Source: Phaeosaccion multiseriatum (Eukaryota; Ochrophyta, other classes). From it: a stretch of DNA of 64,000 bases. A program made the translations under genes and the position numbers. The stretch is taken from positions 4,030,001-4,094,000 of the forward strand of contig OZ218953.1 in assembly GCA_965112735.1 (NCBI GenBank). Direction: 5' to 3'. Of this stretch, positions 1 to 10,752 are shown one piece after another (position 1 is the stretch's first letter; every line of letters starts with the position of its first letter). The notes under the pieces were generated by a model that did no database searches, was not told the DNA's origin, and saw only the letters and a list, made by a program, of their open reading frames with translations.

Positions 1-1783
1 CAAGATGAGTGAGGAAGTGCTTACCTGATGCCCCACACTTGGTTGCACTTGTAGACCGCCTTGAGGCTCACCACGAGATGGTGGATTACGCTGTTGAGCC
101 CCGGGCAAAGACCTCCACTGTCGAGCGAGACAACGATAGAGGGGGGGATTGGGGGGTCGATTAAGGGGGCGCGGAGAGCAGGCAAAGGACACCAAGGAGA
201 CGCATCATATGGTCAACTGATGCAGGCCGCCCATGTGCCAACACAACACGTACCACGTAACGATGGCGGCATTCACCTGGAGGCGTGTCCAAGGAGGGGA
301 AGGAAGGAGAGGTGGTGACAAGTGAGGCGGCGACGGTATCAAGGAGACTGCCTCCAATCGGTGGAGGTACACTGTGTCTTCAACTGGTGCGCGATCAGCC
401 ACATGTGGCTCTCACTGCCACTGATTGGCAGCAGCCACGCGCGGCTCACTGATTGACTGACTGACGGACTGACTGAATGACTGACTGACTGACTCACTGA
501 ATGACTGACTGACTGACTGACTGACTGACTGACTGAGCCACTGACTGACTGACTGACTGACTGAATGACTGAATGACTGACTGACGGACTGACGCACTGA
601 CTGACTGACCCACTGACTGACTGATCCACTGACTGACTGACCCACTGACTGACTGACCCACTGACTGACTGACTGACTGACTGACTGACTGACTGACTGA
701 CTGACTGACTGACTGAATGACTGACTGACTGACTGACTGGTTGACTGACTGACTGACTGAGTGAGTGAGTGAGTGAGTGAGTGAGTGAGTGAGTGACTGA
801 CCCACTGACTGACTGACTGACTGACTGACTGACTGGTTGACTGACTGACTGGCCACTAGGACCTACGCGGCGAGAGTGTGCAGCGCGGTCGGTCAACCCT
901 TCGATTTCAGCGTGAAAGGCGGTGGCGTGGAGAATGGCATGTCCTTTGACGTTGACGGCTCCCCCCCAGCTGCTTCCGCCCAAGTGGTTCGATTTACGAT
1001 CGTGTTTCCTTCACCTCATATCCTTACCTCGGACGGCTTGAAGTGCAGCGCTGGCCTGGGCCCGGCTCGCAGAAAGGCCTTCGCCTCGGGGGCCTTACTC
1101 ATGTCTCGCACTGCAGAGACAGAGGCAACAGGGAAAGGCAGGGAATGATGAGCGCCCATCCACTCGAAGGCCTGAATTCAAGGGACAGGAGACCAGGCTT
1201 TGTTCCCAGTAACAAGACAGATGTGGCGCCTGCTTTACTCCCTCCCCTCCTTGCGTCGCTTTCTCTCTGCAGCCAGAGGAGTTGCCCTCACCGTGCTCAT
1301 AGATGATGCAGTCATTCCTGTGGATCAGCTGTGGGTGAGAATATAAGCAGAGTGTGGGGAGAGAGCGTGGGGGGGGGCGGGTTGAGGTCGTGTTCTTCGT
1401 TTCTCCCTCCTCTATCCTTTCTTGTCTCATCTCCTTCGGTACTTGCTGCGCACCTTGTTGTAGAATGTGGGCTTGCCCATAGTGTTCTCGGTGATGACGT
1501 GGTTGGGAGTCATGCTGGACGGGAAGAACTCGCTAAGGTGCTGCGTGTCGCAGAGGAAGATCTTCTCCAGCTTGAAGCTAAAGCGAGGGCAGGCGCAGGC
1601 ACGCAAAGCAGAAAGAATGAACACCACGTCTCCAAACCTCTCCCCCAATAGCGCCGGCACTCACCCTGTGTCTGATCTTCCCTCGACTGGCCCGGCATCT
1701 TCATCGTGAAGCACGCCATCTGCGCCCACAATAAAGCTCTTTCGCTTAATGGAGTCAGCACTGGGCGTCGGGTTTTCCTCCAT
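1..1783 (-). CDS. 6-phosphofructokinase, plant-type (5' part, runs off the left edge)
   Basis: Glycolytic enzyme phosphorylating fructose 6-phosphate. Six exons can be joined in phase on the minus strand: 1783-1665, 1577-1454, 1328-1292, 1110-1028, 276-254 and 117-25, each with GT-AG borders; the last donor leads out of the window. The joined protein starts MEENPTPSADSIKRK and contains FLRAGPR, then VNAAIVTCGGLCPGLNSVI, the nucleotide-binding start of the catalytic domain as seen in plant and protist PFKs (the GGLCPGLN motif). Exon 5 is a 23-nt microexon, needed to supply VNAAIVTC. Intron 5 (about 750 bp) carries the TGAC repeat. No clear organelle leader is visible, so a cytosolic enzyme is likely. 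It is divergent from the TRIP4-like gene across 195 bp. Whether ATP or PPi is the donor cannot be decided, because the deciding residues lie outside the window. Confidence 0.85.
446..853. repeat. (TGAC/TGAG)n tandem repeat inside the PFK intron
   Basis: About 400 bp of near-perfect tetranucleotide CTGA/TGAC units with interspersed ATGA, CCCA and TGAG variants. It lies wholly within intron 5 of the phosphofructokinase gene. Its period of four gives long open frames on the minus strand (Val-Ser-Gln-Ser type), which are artefacts. A shorter block of the same motif sits in an intron of the ABC transporter at about 17733-17815. Confidence 0.95.
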
Positions 1784-1978
1784 CTTCCTTTCTGCTTTCT
1801 CGACCCTTCTTCTCTTTTCTGCTCCCTTTTCACGTCAGTAGGCCTTCGACTGCAGCTCTACCAATTGACCTAAGAGAAAGAAGAGAGGAGGGAAAAAAAA
1901 AAGAGTTGGAAGTTTCAGCTCGGTTGACCGGCGCCCGCTGCACAATCCGATCCCCCTCCAAAACCGGTTCTCCCCCTT
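1784..1978. promoter_or_regulatory. Shared divergent upstream region, PFK / TRIP4-like
   Basis: The 195 bp between the two divergent start codons must hold both 5' UTRs and core promoters. It contains an A-rich run near 1893-1902 and a TC-rich stretch near 1790-1830. No TATA box is obvious in either direction. Assignment as promoter is by position only. Confidence 0.4.
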
Positions 1979-3865
1979 ATGGCAGATTTCTGGGGGCCTG
2001 CGGCTACTCCTGCCAAGCCTCCCGATGCCTCTGATAGCAGAAGCAGTGGTAGTGCGAGTCGCGCCCGAGATAGTGCTGGAGGCGGCGACTTTTGGGGTGC
2101 ACCAGGACCAGGAGCCGCACCAACACCAGCAGCACCAGGAGGTGGTGACAGAGGGAGAGGAGGTGGTGGTGCCAGAGGGAGAGGAGGTGGTGGTGCTAGA
2201 GGAGGAGGTGATGGTGGTGGCAGAGGAGGAGGAGGGGGAGGAGGAGGAGGAGGACGAGGAGGAGGCGGAGGAGGAGGAGGAGGAGGAGGCGACAAAGCGC
2301 GGGAACAGGCAGGCAAGACGAAGAGCGTCTACGTCAATTCGAGCAAGAAGGTGGCGGGGGGAGGCGGCGGAGGAAAAAGAAGGGAAGTGCTGTTTGCAGG
2401 GGAGCCTTCGATGACTGGAAAAAAGAAGGGAGCAGGAGCAGGAGCAGGAGCAGCACCAGCTGTGGGGAAAGGAAAGCGAAGAGCCTGCTCTTGCCAAGCG
2501 ACGATACATCCTTGCCTCACCAATTGCCTAAGGTCAGTCGCACGGTAGAGGGGAAATGAGGGGGACGATGAGAGAGAGGTCAAGCAGCATCTGAGCAATG
2601 GAGCAAGGGAGAGTGATGCTGCGCCCCACTGCATGGCTCATCAAAACCCATGCCTCTCTGCTGCTGCTGTCGCTCCCTGTGTTCCTGCAGCTGTGGCAAA
2701 ATTGCATGTGAGGCTGAGGGCTGGGGCGCCTGCACCTTTTGTGGTAAAGATTTGCAGAGTGGCGGCGGAGACAACACTGCGAAAGGAGGAGCATCAGCAG
2801 CATCAGCAGCATCAACAGCCTCTGTAGACGACGCGGCGTTACAAAAGGCCATGGCCCAGAAGGAGAAGTTGCTCATGTTCGATAGGACGGCGGCCTCCCG
2901 CACCACGGTAAGATTGTCTGTGTCTCTCCCGTCCGTGTGGCCAGTGTATCACGGTGTATCGGGTGGCCGGGGCCTTCCATATAAACATCTTTGGTGTGAC
3001 GCTCCAATCCCATTCCTCCACCTTGATCTCTACCAACCACTTCACTGCTCTACCTTCGCTGCTTCGCTTACCTGTGGGGGTGGCCTGCCGATGGACGGCT
3101 CCCAGGTGCTGGACGACCAAGGAGACTACTATTCCAGTGGAGCGTGGCTCTCGAAGGGAGAGCTCGATGCCTCGGAGGCGAAGGAGGAGGCCAGGCAGGA
3201 GTCGTACAAGGGCAGGAGGAGGCAGGTGAGGAGGGTAGGAGGGTCAAGCTGCTTGGATCTTGTCGTGAGGTGGTGGGGGAGTTCGGTGCTGTGTGTGGGT
3301 TAAATCTTCCACTAGACGAGAACATACTTTTAACCAAAACATTTGCTTGCATGGTGCTTCGTGGCCTTTGAAGGTGAGGGTAAGCGTGGATTTGATGGGG
3401 CGCAAAGTTATCGAGGCTGCGGACTCTAGCGACGATGAAGAGGGAGAACAGTCTATGGCCATGGAAGAGGAGAGCAAGTACCTCCACGACAGGGCGAACG
3501 GGGGAGAGCAGCAGCACCAGAAGCAGCAGCTGGGAGCCTTGGTGGAGGAGCTCGCTCCGTGGCGGGCTGGGATTGACCGGCAAGACGGTCCCGGGATGCT
3601 TGCAAACCACACACTTAAAGGCAAAGCCAGCGAAGTGTATGAGAATTTGAAGGAGAGCATGAGGCTAAAGACTGAGGCACAGAGAAAAGGCCGGGCTGCT
3701 GCGGGTAGCGGGAAGGGAGGGCAACACATGCACCAGGAGGAGGAGCCCGCGCGGTCCTTTGTGCAGCATGACGAGGAGGAAGAGCTCGGCGCTTTTGAGG
3801 ATGGAGACGCAGACGCCGCAGCAGAGAGGGATTGGGAGAGACAAAATCGAAAAGGCAGAGGCTAG
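1979..3865 (+). CDS. TRIP4: Activating signal cointegrator 1 (TRIP4/ASC-1)-like protein lacking the ASCH domain
   Basis: Exons 1979-2532, 2691-2907, 3106-3225 and 3374-3865 join in phase to 460 aa. ASC-1 is a transcription coactivator and a subunit of the ASCC complex, which splits collided ribosomes. The zinc finger (C2HC5 type) spans the first splice: CSCQATIHPCLTNCLSCGK, then CEAEGWGACTFCGK, about residues 172-210. The family signature follows: EKLLMFDRTAASRTT, then VLDDQGDYYSS and WLSK, then VDLMGRKVIEAADSSDD. The first 170 residues are low-complexity Gly/Arg-rich. The C-terminal third is charged and ends in NRKGRG. Animal and plant homologues continue into an ASCH RNA-binding domain, which I cannot find here or downstream before the next gene. 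Start 1979 (MADFWGP) is the first ATG of the long frame. Confidence 0.85.
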
Positions 3866-4263
3866 CTAGCGCTGGAAAAAATGTGGCTCTTGTTGTGCGA
3901 ATATATACATACATGTATAACGTACGATGGCACAACTATTCGTTGCTGCTTGTAAGACCATGGCAAGACGGCGCTGACTTTGCGAACAATGTCACAGTGA
4001 TAGGGTCGTGGAGCGTCCATGTTCAGTTTACACAAACACTGTCTGGATGCATAGAGGTGCGATTCGGTGTCTCGAGACGTTTCTCTTGCATGGTTCTCGG
4101 ACACTCACCCCCTCCCTCCCTCCCTCCCTCGCCATCTTCTTGCCTTTCATTCCAAATCCTGCACGGAGAATCGATCCAATCGATCCTGTACGGTCCAGAA
4201 GAACGAGCCTATCGAAGCACCATGTCATGTCGTTTGGTGCTGATCACCTCTCCCTTCCCCCGT
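3866..4263. other. Convergent intergenic region
   Basis: 398 bp between the stop codons of the TRIP4-like gene (+) and the small unknown gene (-). It should hold both 3' UTRs. It includes an AT-rich patch at 3898-3915 and CCCT repeats at 4105-4130. No RNA gene or ORF is supported. Confidence 0.5.
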
Positions 4264-4542
4264 TTAGGTGGGCCTTGCAGAATCTGCAGCCGGCCGAGAC
4301 TCCTCTTCTGGCTGTCGAAGGTTGTTCAGGTGCTCAGCCTCCGCCTCCATCTTCCTTCTCATTTCCCGGAAGGCCTCGAGCTGTGCCTCTGGTCTGTTGT
4401 CGTGCGCTAGAAGGCTCTCCAGCACCGAGCTCTGGGCCCTATTCTTTTTCATTGGGGTCCCTTCCGCCTCTTCGTCTTCCCATTGCTCGGCTCGGCCGGT
4501 ACAAGCGCATTGCGTGACGAGGCACTCAAACGCCTGGCCCAT
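4264..4542 (-). CDS. Small unknown charged protein, 92 aa
   Basis: Single-exon frame from ATG at 4542 to TAA at 4264. I do not recognise the family. The N-terminal part has three Cys (ECLVTQCACTGR); the C-terminal two thirds are rich in Glu, Arg, Met and Ala (EAFREMRRKMEAEAEHLNNL) and should form a helix or short coiled coil. Codon use is G/C-ending like its neighbours, and the opposite strand in this interval has no matching family signature. It stands divergently from RPB7 (404 bp apart). Unseen upstream or downstream exons are possible. Confidence that it is coding is moderate. Confidence 0.45.
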   Translation of the reverse strand: MGQAFECLVTQCACTGRAEQWEDEEAEGTPMKKNRAQSSVLESLLAHDNRPEAQLEAFREMRRKMEAEAEHLNNLRQPEEESRPAADSARPT

Positions 4543-4946
4543 CTTGTGTTGAGCAGTTGCTACTACTCTGAGGGGGGGGGGGGGGGGTTGGGATGGGGCA
4601 CTTCCCCAAGGTCGCCGTTGAGAGATTGCAAGGAAGGAAAAGGAGGAAGGGGATTAATGAGTGAACATTTCTCTCTCTCTCTATTCAGACTCTCCAATCT
4701 AGAAGGTAGTGGGCTCTAATAGGGACAACACTGGCTCGTTTTGCTCTTCTTCTTCTTTAACAAACAGACTTCATGAACATGAACAGAGGAGGAGGATTTC
4801 TTTCCCGCTCTTGCTTGGGGGGGGGGGGGTTGTCTCAGGATGCCCAATTCACCAATCTTCTTTTCCTTGGCCCCTCGCTCGCCTCTCTCGATCTCTCTCT
4901 CTTGGCAGAGCCAGCAAAGAACAGAGAAGAGCGAGGGCGGGCAAGC
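4543..4946. promoter_or_regulatory. Divergent upstream region, unknown gene / RPB7
   Basis: 404 bp with a 16-bp G run near 4571-4587, a G run near 4818-4830 and a TC-rich stretch before the RPB7 start. It probably carries the RPB7 promoter and 5' UTR, and the promoter of the small minus-strand gene. No defined element was recognised. Confidence 0.35.
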
Positions 4947-6341
4947 ATGTTTTATCTGGTAAGAGTGCAATGCAGACTGATTGGGGTAGCTGTAGTGACC
5001 CTTCTCCTTCGGGGAAAAAGGCTAGAGGGATTCGCGTGGGAAGGTACCCTCCTCCTTTGGATTTCCCCCTCCCTGCCCGCCTTCCTGTCCCTCCCGATGT
5101 CCACAGCATAGCTCAAATGAGTCAACCCCTCTTGTATTACCTCTACGCGATGGCCGTTTGTTTGTAAAATGGACGTTTGCAATGAAAAGAGTTTGTTGTT
5201 GACCATCTCGCTGGGACCACCACCTCACACGATGTAATGCCCCACAGAAACGGCTGAAGAAGGAGCTGCTTCTACCCCCCTCCTCGTTCGGTCCGAAGCT
5301 GAAGGAGACGATCCGCAGACAGCTCATCGATGAAGTAGAGGGGATGTCATTGGGCCATCTCGGCTTTGTCATCAATGTGGTAAAATGTGAGGTGAGAGCG
5401 TATGTTTTTCAGTGGTAAAGGCTTATACCGACGCCCATCGGTCTTGCTTATGCTGCTGCCTCTAACGCGCCAGAGAGCTACCAGCCTCACCGAGAACCCT
5501 TCATGCCTCTTCCCGACTGCAGGAGGAGGATATCCATCTTGAGACGCTGGACTATGAGACCGGCAATGTTAACGTCACGGTCATGTATAGCGCCATTGCC
5601 TTCAGGCCTTTCAAGAATGAGGTGAGAAGGGTGCCGTTGAGCTGCCAGCTATATTTGAAGAACGGGACAGTGAATGACCGGCCTGATCCCTGTGGTTGCT
5701 TGGATATCGACGGACTGTAGAGTGCTCAAATGCCGCTTCCCTCTGTCTCTCCTTTTTCTCTTCTTCTTTAGGTTCTCGATGCAACGGTCAAGAGCGTGAG
5801 TGAGTTGGGCTTCTTCGCGGAGGTGGGACCCTTGTCTATCTTCGTATCCAGGCAAGTAGCAGGCTTGGAAGGAGGAGTGTGCGGAAACGGAGATCTCCTA
5901 TCGTATTGAGTCCCACGCTCTAGCATGCGCCTCCATCCACCCACCCACCCACTCTATCCCTCTCTCCCATCCCTCCCCGTCCTACAGACACTCCATGCCA
6001 GACGACATTGGCCCGGGCTACGACCCCGCGGCGGAAATGTTCGTGAGTGAGGATAAGCAGGTGGAGATCAAAACCGGCTGCGGCGTGCGTTTGCGAGTGG
6101 TGGGCGTGAGCCTGGACCCCGAGCTGGTGAGTGCGGCCGAGAGGAAAGAGACAGAATGGGGCGGATGGTATGGTTGAAGTACGTCAAAGACAGAAGAGTG
6201 AGTGCAAGTGAGCGAGCGCAAGTCCTGCTTTCGCTCACGCTCTGCTGCGCGGCTCTGTGTGTCCCGTTTTCTCAGAGTGCTGTGGGAACCATCAAAGACG
6301 ATTTCCTTGGCCTCGTCTCAGGAGCAGAAATGGCATTTTGA
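4947..6341 (+). CDS. RPB7: DNA-directed RNA polymerase II subunit RPB7
   Basis: Subunit of the Rpb4/7 stalk of Pol II. Six exons, 4947-4958, 5248-5391, 5523-5621, 5772-5851, 5988-6126 and 6276-6341, join to 179 aa, close to the usual ~171. Exon 1 is only 12 nt and encodes MFYL, the conserved RPB7 start. The N-terminal RNP-like domain includes LLPPSSFGPKL and AIAFRPFKNE. The OB/S1 fold includes FFAEVGPLSIFVSRHSMP, and the protein ends AVGTIKDDFLG plus a short tail, all close to animal and plant RPB7. Intron 4 uses a GC donor (CAG, then GCAAGT) with a normal AG acceptor; no GT donor would keep the frame. The spacing of conserved blocks makes RPB7 a better fit than the paralogues RPC25 or RPA43. 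Confidence 0.95.
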
Positions 6342-7219
6342 GGGCGCTGTGTACTGCAATCGGTGGGAGCATTGCATGGACGCCCAGTATGTACCACGCA
6401 GCCCCCTGTGCTAGTCCAACTATGTCGAGCAATCATGGCCAGAGCCGCCTTGGCTGATTTCCGAGGACAGAGAAGAAGAGGATGAGCTGAAGAGTTGGCA
6501 TGGCGAGCCCTTTGGGGAAAGCACTTTGTGAGTGAGGAGCGAAGGCAACGCGGCTCCAAGGGCCCTGAGCACACCAGAGGAGGGAAGGAAGAGCCAGAGA
6601 AGATCACCAGTGCCCCATCGTCGGACTTTGGTCAAATGCGCGCGCGTGCATGCATGTGTGTAGTGCTTTCCCCTAAAGGTCTCTCCTCTGCGTTGACAAG
6701 CAAGATGCATGGGTGCAGTGTGAAAGCGAGAGGCAAGCGCCAGCGCCGAGGGACTCGGGGAGCAGGGGGGGGCACGTAGAGCCGCAAACAAGGAGAAGCA
6801 GGGGACAGGTTGGGGAGCAGATTTGCTGGAATGGCTCGTCGCCAGGCGGCGAGGCGCCCAGCGGAAGGAGACTGTGCCATGTTCGCCACAAGGACAAGCA
6901 GGACCACCCGTCGATGAGGGTGGGCACTGTGATACCCGCCTCGGAAGCCAAGTGAAACAAACAGGGCTTCAAGGGGGGCTCAAGGTTTCCCTTGCCGCAC
7001 GGCTGGAGCCGAAGGCAGGGTTCGAAGAAAAGCTTGCTTGCATTAGAACGTTACAGGCCAGCAAAGTTGAGCAAAACGAAATTCTCTAGCCAGTGGACAA
7101 AGGACAGGGCTCACAGAGCAAGCCCATGCTAAATATATATATAAGCGGAATGCATCACGGGTTGTCGAAAAGGGAATGTTCGACACTAAGCACATGCCCC
7201 ATTCCGTGGGCTACGATAT
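6342..7219. other. Convergent intergenic region without supported gene
   Basis: 878 bp between the RPB7 stop and the stop of the DUF3605 gene. It holds both 3' UTRs and a short AT stretch at 7130-7145. Open frames on both strands (for example 6420-6791) have no family signature and no splice support. I see nothing further. Confidence 0.5.
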
Positions 7220-9141
7220 TCATGTTTGAGTGGAGGGGCAAGGACGTATACAGGCATGTGACTGAGCCAACCACAGTCTCTCTTCCTCCCCATCGTCGTC
7301 ATCCAGCTCCCTCCTCCGTCGATCAACGTCGCGGAGTTTGAGATAGACATGAATGTGGAACCAGTTGATGGACCGCTCTCCTTCATTGTTGTCCCAGCAC
7401 CACCGCTCCACCCCCCCCACGCCACCAAGCCGCCCGTTCCGCATGCTCTTGACCAGCCAATCCCCTACACAAGCCCGGATCTCGTGCTCGTCCAAGTCGT
7501 GCCTCGACCACAGTGTCCAGTGTTGAATGTCCTTGGGGGTTTGGTAAGGGAACATGTTGAGCTCCAATACAGTGTCCATCCTTTCCCCGGTGGCCATATT
7601 GGTCAAGACGGTGTCCTCAATGTACTGCTCCCGTGAGGCGCAGTTGCGGTCAATAAAGGTGAGGTGCTCCACCTTCAACTCTTTGCAGCCCTCCGAGCGC
7701 ACGAAGAAGGGCACCTCGAGATCACAGGGAGGGTGATGAAGCTCCTCCACGTCCTCCGCCTCGGGAATGGAGCTCCTGGGAGTAGGTCCAGGCCCACGGG
7801 AGAGACTTTCCCGGCGTGACTTCCCACGGGCAAGGCTTTCCACTTCTTTTCTGGTCGTCTTCTCTCTGCCGTAGCTGCTGCGGCATCTGCTGTGGCGAGT
7901 ACTGATCTTGCTGCTGCGCCTGCTGCTGCTCCTGCTGTCGCTACCCGCATTGCTCTGTCCCTGACCTCCTCGATCCAGCGGCCGGTCCTGAAACCGTTCG
8001 CCCTGCCAGCGCCCTGGGCAGAAACCGCCCGCACGATACACATCATCGTCGTAACGCCGCTCCCGCTGCTCACGTTGCTGAGGTCGGCCATCACCATACC
8101 TGCTGCTGCTGCTGCTGCTGCTACTGGAGCTGCTGCATCGGCCCTTGCCGCTGTGGCCTCTTCTCATGCCGCCGCCGCCGCTGCTGCTGCTGCTGCTGCT
8201 GCTCCTGTGACCACCCCTTCCTCGGTGACCTGTGCTGTTGTGAGCCGTGCTCGAGGAAGAGACGGAGGCTGAGCATGTGCTCGCCGAAGCTGTTGTGGCA
8301 TCTGAGAAGGAAGATGAAAACGGGGACATCAGCCGGCCCCGCAGTCCTTGCGCCTCGATGCTGCCCTGGGGCTTATGACGGGAACAGTCTGATTCATACT
8401 CAGAATTCGTGGATGCCGCTGCTCTTTTGAGGCGCTGCGCGGTGGGCGCCCCGTAGGGAGGAAGGTCACAGCCACGCCCCCCCCCCATCGACGGTCCCCT
8501 TTCCGCCCACCGCCTGCTCCCACCATACTCGTCGTGTGAGAAGGAATGAGATCTGAAGTGGGTTGGAGATAGAGGGGTGGGAAGGGCGCAACGCGTAAGT
8601 GGGGCAGTGAAGGGAACAACGGAAGACGGAGAGCCAACAAAATGGGAAAACATCTCTCGTTATTGCCTGTCGTGTGGTTGCTGTCTCGGCACTGCAGATC
8701 ATCATCTGCTGGTGATGATGCGACTTGTATGTGGAGGCTTGCTCCCGCTGCGCTCATTCAGTCGAAGGTGAGCGAAATCGGAGAAGTACACGTAGGGCAG
8801 TAGGAGGTGGAGTTTGCTTGTTGCTGCGGGTGGAGAACAGCACGAGCGGAGGAGAGCTGCACAGAACACTTTTTTACGCCGCCCGACACGGCCTCTCCGC
8901 ACAGCCCAAACCCACAAGGCTAAGTTCACAAAACCAGGCCATCCACCCGAGGAGTACTCAGAAGTGCTCACCTGCTGCGCTTGAGCGCGTTGCGCCTGAG
9001 GAGTGGAGGCTGTTGCTGTTGGTGGTGGGGCTGCTCGTTATCGTGGAGCTGCTGCTGCGGCGGCGGCTGCTGCTGCTGCTGCTGCTGCTCCTCCTCCTCC
9101 TCCTCCTCCTCCTGCCGCTGCTGCTCCTCCCGAGGTCTCAT
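7220..9141 (-). CDS. DUF3605-domain protein with Q-rich and Ser/Arg-rich N-terminus
   Basis: Exon 1 (9141-8972) and exon 2 (8552-7220) join in phase 2 (CAG/GTGAGC donor, TTCAG acceptor) to 500 aa. The first 57 residues are a Glu/Gln run ([15 protein letters not shown]) ending KRSR. Residues up to about 330 are Ser/Arg/Gly-rich with several poly-Ser blocks. The C-terminal part fits DUF3605 (PF12239): NMFPYQTPKDIQHWTLWSR, then WDNNEGERSINWFHIHVYLK near the end, the FPY..P..HW.LWS and WF(H)(I/V)HV blocks of that family. Function is unknown. The family occurs in fungi, plants and protists, usually as a short single domain, so the long disordered extension is unusual. It is divergent from the kinase-like gene. 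An alternative is an ATG at 8653 without exon 1. Confidence 0.7.
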
Positions 9142-9362
9142 CTTCAAGACCACGCCTCTTTCTAGAGGGAAGAGATGACGGACGTGGCGGAGGCGGCGCT
9201 TCGGTCCGAATGGGATTGGCGACGACGCGCGGATGTAGAAGACCTATACTTTCTCTCGGACCGTTCGTCGCCCCTCTCTCTCTCTCTCTCTCTCTCTGCC
9301 ACGTCTACTTTGCCTACCTCCCTTCCCCTCTTCCTTGTCGCTGTAAGGCTCCTATAGAAGGA
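9142..9362. promoter_or_regulatory. Divergent upstream region, DUF3605 / kinase-like
   Basis: 221 bp with a (TC)n tract at about 9274-9298. The plus-strand gene may begin further upstream at an ATG near 9175 if an intron is spliced, so part of this could be coding or 5' UTR. Confidence 0.35.
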
Positions 9363-10684
9363 ATGGCCCTGCAAATCGATGAGGTAGATGCTACCTGGCT
9401 GGGGAGCAAGCTGGGCCGGACGGTGGCAGAGATTGAGAAGCAGGACATAACAAAAGCGGGAGGAGGATATTCCGGAAATTTGGTGTTGATTCGAGAAAGC
9501 TCACATTGTTCCTTCGTTGCCAAGAGCACAAGCCGCGGAAGAGAGCAGCAGGGTAAGACCCTGGGTTTGGCACGAGAAGCATTGTTTTATGACGAGCTTG
9601 CTCCCTTTCTGGTGTCGCAACACAGCGAACTTCTGCCTCGCATCTTGTACGCCAAGGGAGACATGGAGAGTGGGCGGCGGCTGGTGGTCATGGAAGATTT
9701 CACCTCGAGCGGTGTGCAGTCGGGGTACTTCTTTGGGCCGGGTTCGCCTTTAAACCATGGGAAGGATCTTGCTGCGGTGACGAGGGGCTGGAAGCTGTCG
9801 CCAGATGAGATCACCACCATGGCATTCACGGCCGCTGCTCAGCTCCACGCCTCTTTCTGGCGGAGGGAGGACATTCTGCTTGGGACAGAGAAGGGGCGCA
9901 AATGGCTGCGGGGGGCGGAGTGGTTGCGGGGGAGTGGGAAGGAGTCGTGGCTTGCTTCGCAGAAATTTGCATCGGCGCATATAGCCAATATTGTGAAGAC
10001 TAGCAGCAGTGCTGGGGAGGGAGGGGTGAAATGGGACCCAACGGTTCTTGCCTGTCTTCTGTCTTCCCGGTTTGCACGCTCTGCCGCCATGGGCCAGGAA
10101 GAGCGAGAGGCGGAGGAGAGCGCCGCTTGGGAAGAGTACCAATCCTCCCTCAGCGTGAGGCCTTTCACTTTAGTACATGGAGACTTCCACCCCGGGAACA
10201 TGATGATATGCGATGGCAGCCGAGGGACGGGTACCGAAGGCTACCACGTGGTCATGCTCGATTTCGAGCAGGTGGGGGTGGGCTCCGGACCGCAGGTAAG
10301 CAAAGTCCCAGCGCCAGAGGCCCATTGTCTCTTGTTTCGCTCTAAAGTCGTGAAACCTGACCCCTAATCTTGTTTGTCCAGGACCTCGGCCAATTCATGA
10401 TCTCCCACACGGAGCCGAGCTTGCGAGCTTCCATCGAAGAGCGAGCTGTGAGGGACTACTACCAAAAGCTCTGCGCTGCCAACCAGAGCATCTCCTCCGG
10501 CCTCTCTTGGGAAGCGTGCTGGGAGGAGTACGTGAAGGGAGGGCTCGCGCGGTGGATGTGGATGCTTCCGGTGCTCTCCGCCATGTGCCCGCCCCCGGTC
10601 ACGCAGTACTTCCAAGACCAGGTGGCGGCCTTTGTCGAGACGCACGGAATCACAGGGGACAGCTGCCCCATGCCCCGAGTGTAA
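9363..10684 (+). CDS. Ecdysteroid-kinase-like / choline-kinase-fold phosphotransferase
   Basis: Exons 9363-10295 and 10382-10684 join in phase to 411 aa. The fold is the protein-kinase-like APH/CHK group. Near residues 30-60 there is the G-loop-like stretch GGGYSGNLVLIRE and the strand with the ATP-binding Lys (SFVAKSTS). ARE(A/L)FYDEL gives the helix-C Glu, and RRLVVMEDF the hinge. The catalytic loop is FTLVHGDFHPGNMMI (HGDxHxxN) and the metal-binding motif is MLDFEQ in place of DFG. This arrangement matches EcKinase/DUF1679-type (PF02958) or bacterial APH-like enzymes, which phosphorylate small hydroxylated molecules; the substrate cannot be read. Start 9363 (MALQIDEVDATW) is chosen because it directly precedes the domain. 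No signal peptide or membrane segment is visible. Confidence 0.75.
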
Positions 10685-10752
10685 ATAATGTACATTACTT
10701 TTCCTTCCCCCGTAAAAAAGTGCCGACCAGAATGCCCTAACGCTAACCTCCC

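Noticed and set aside
339-983. Long minus-strand frames of Val-Ser-Gln-Ser repeats
   Set aside because: They are produced by the TGAC tetranucleotide repeat in the PFK intron; several frames are open only because of the period.
1835-2509. Minus-strand Ser-, Pro- or Thr-rich frames opposite the TRIP4-like exon 1
   Set aside because: Shadows of the Gly/Arg-rich plus-strand exon, whose downstream splicing restores a recognised family.
8968-9153. Polyglutamine exon as a separate small gene
   Set aside because: It ends in a clean donor and joins in phase to the DUF3605 exon, so it is better read as that gene's first exon.
9003-9362. Extending the kinase-like protein upstream to a poly-Ala start
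   Set aside because: The upstream part is antisense to the polyQ exon of the DUF3605 gene and begins without an ATG.
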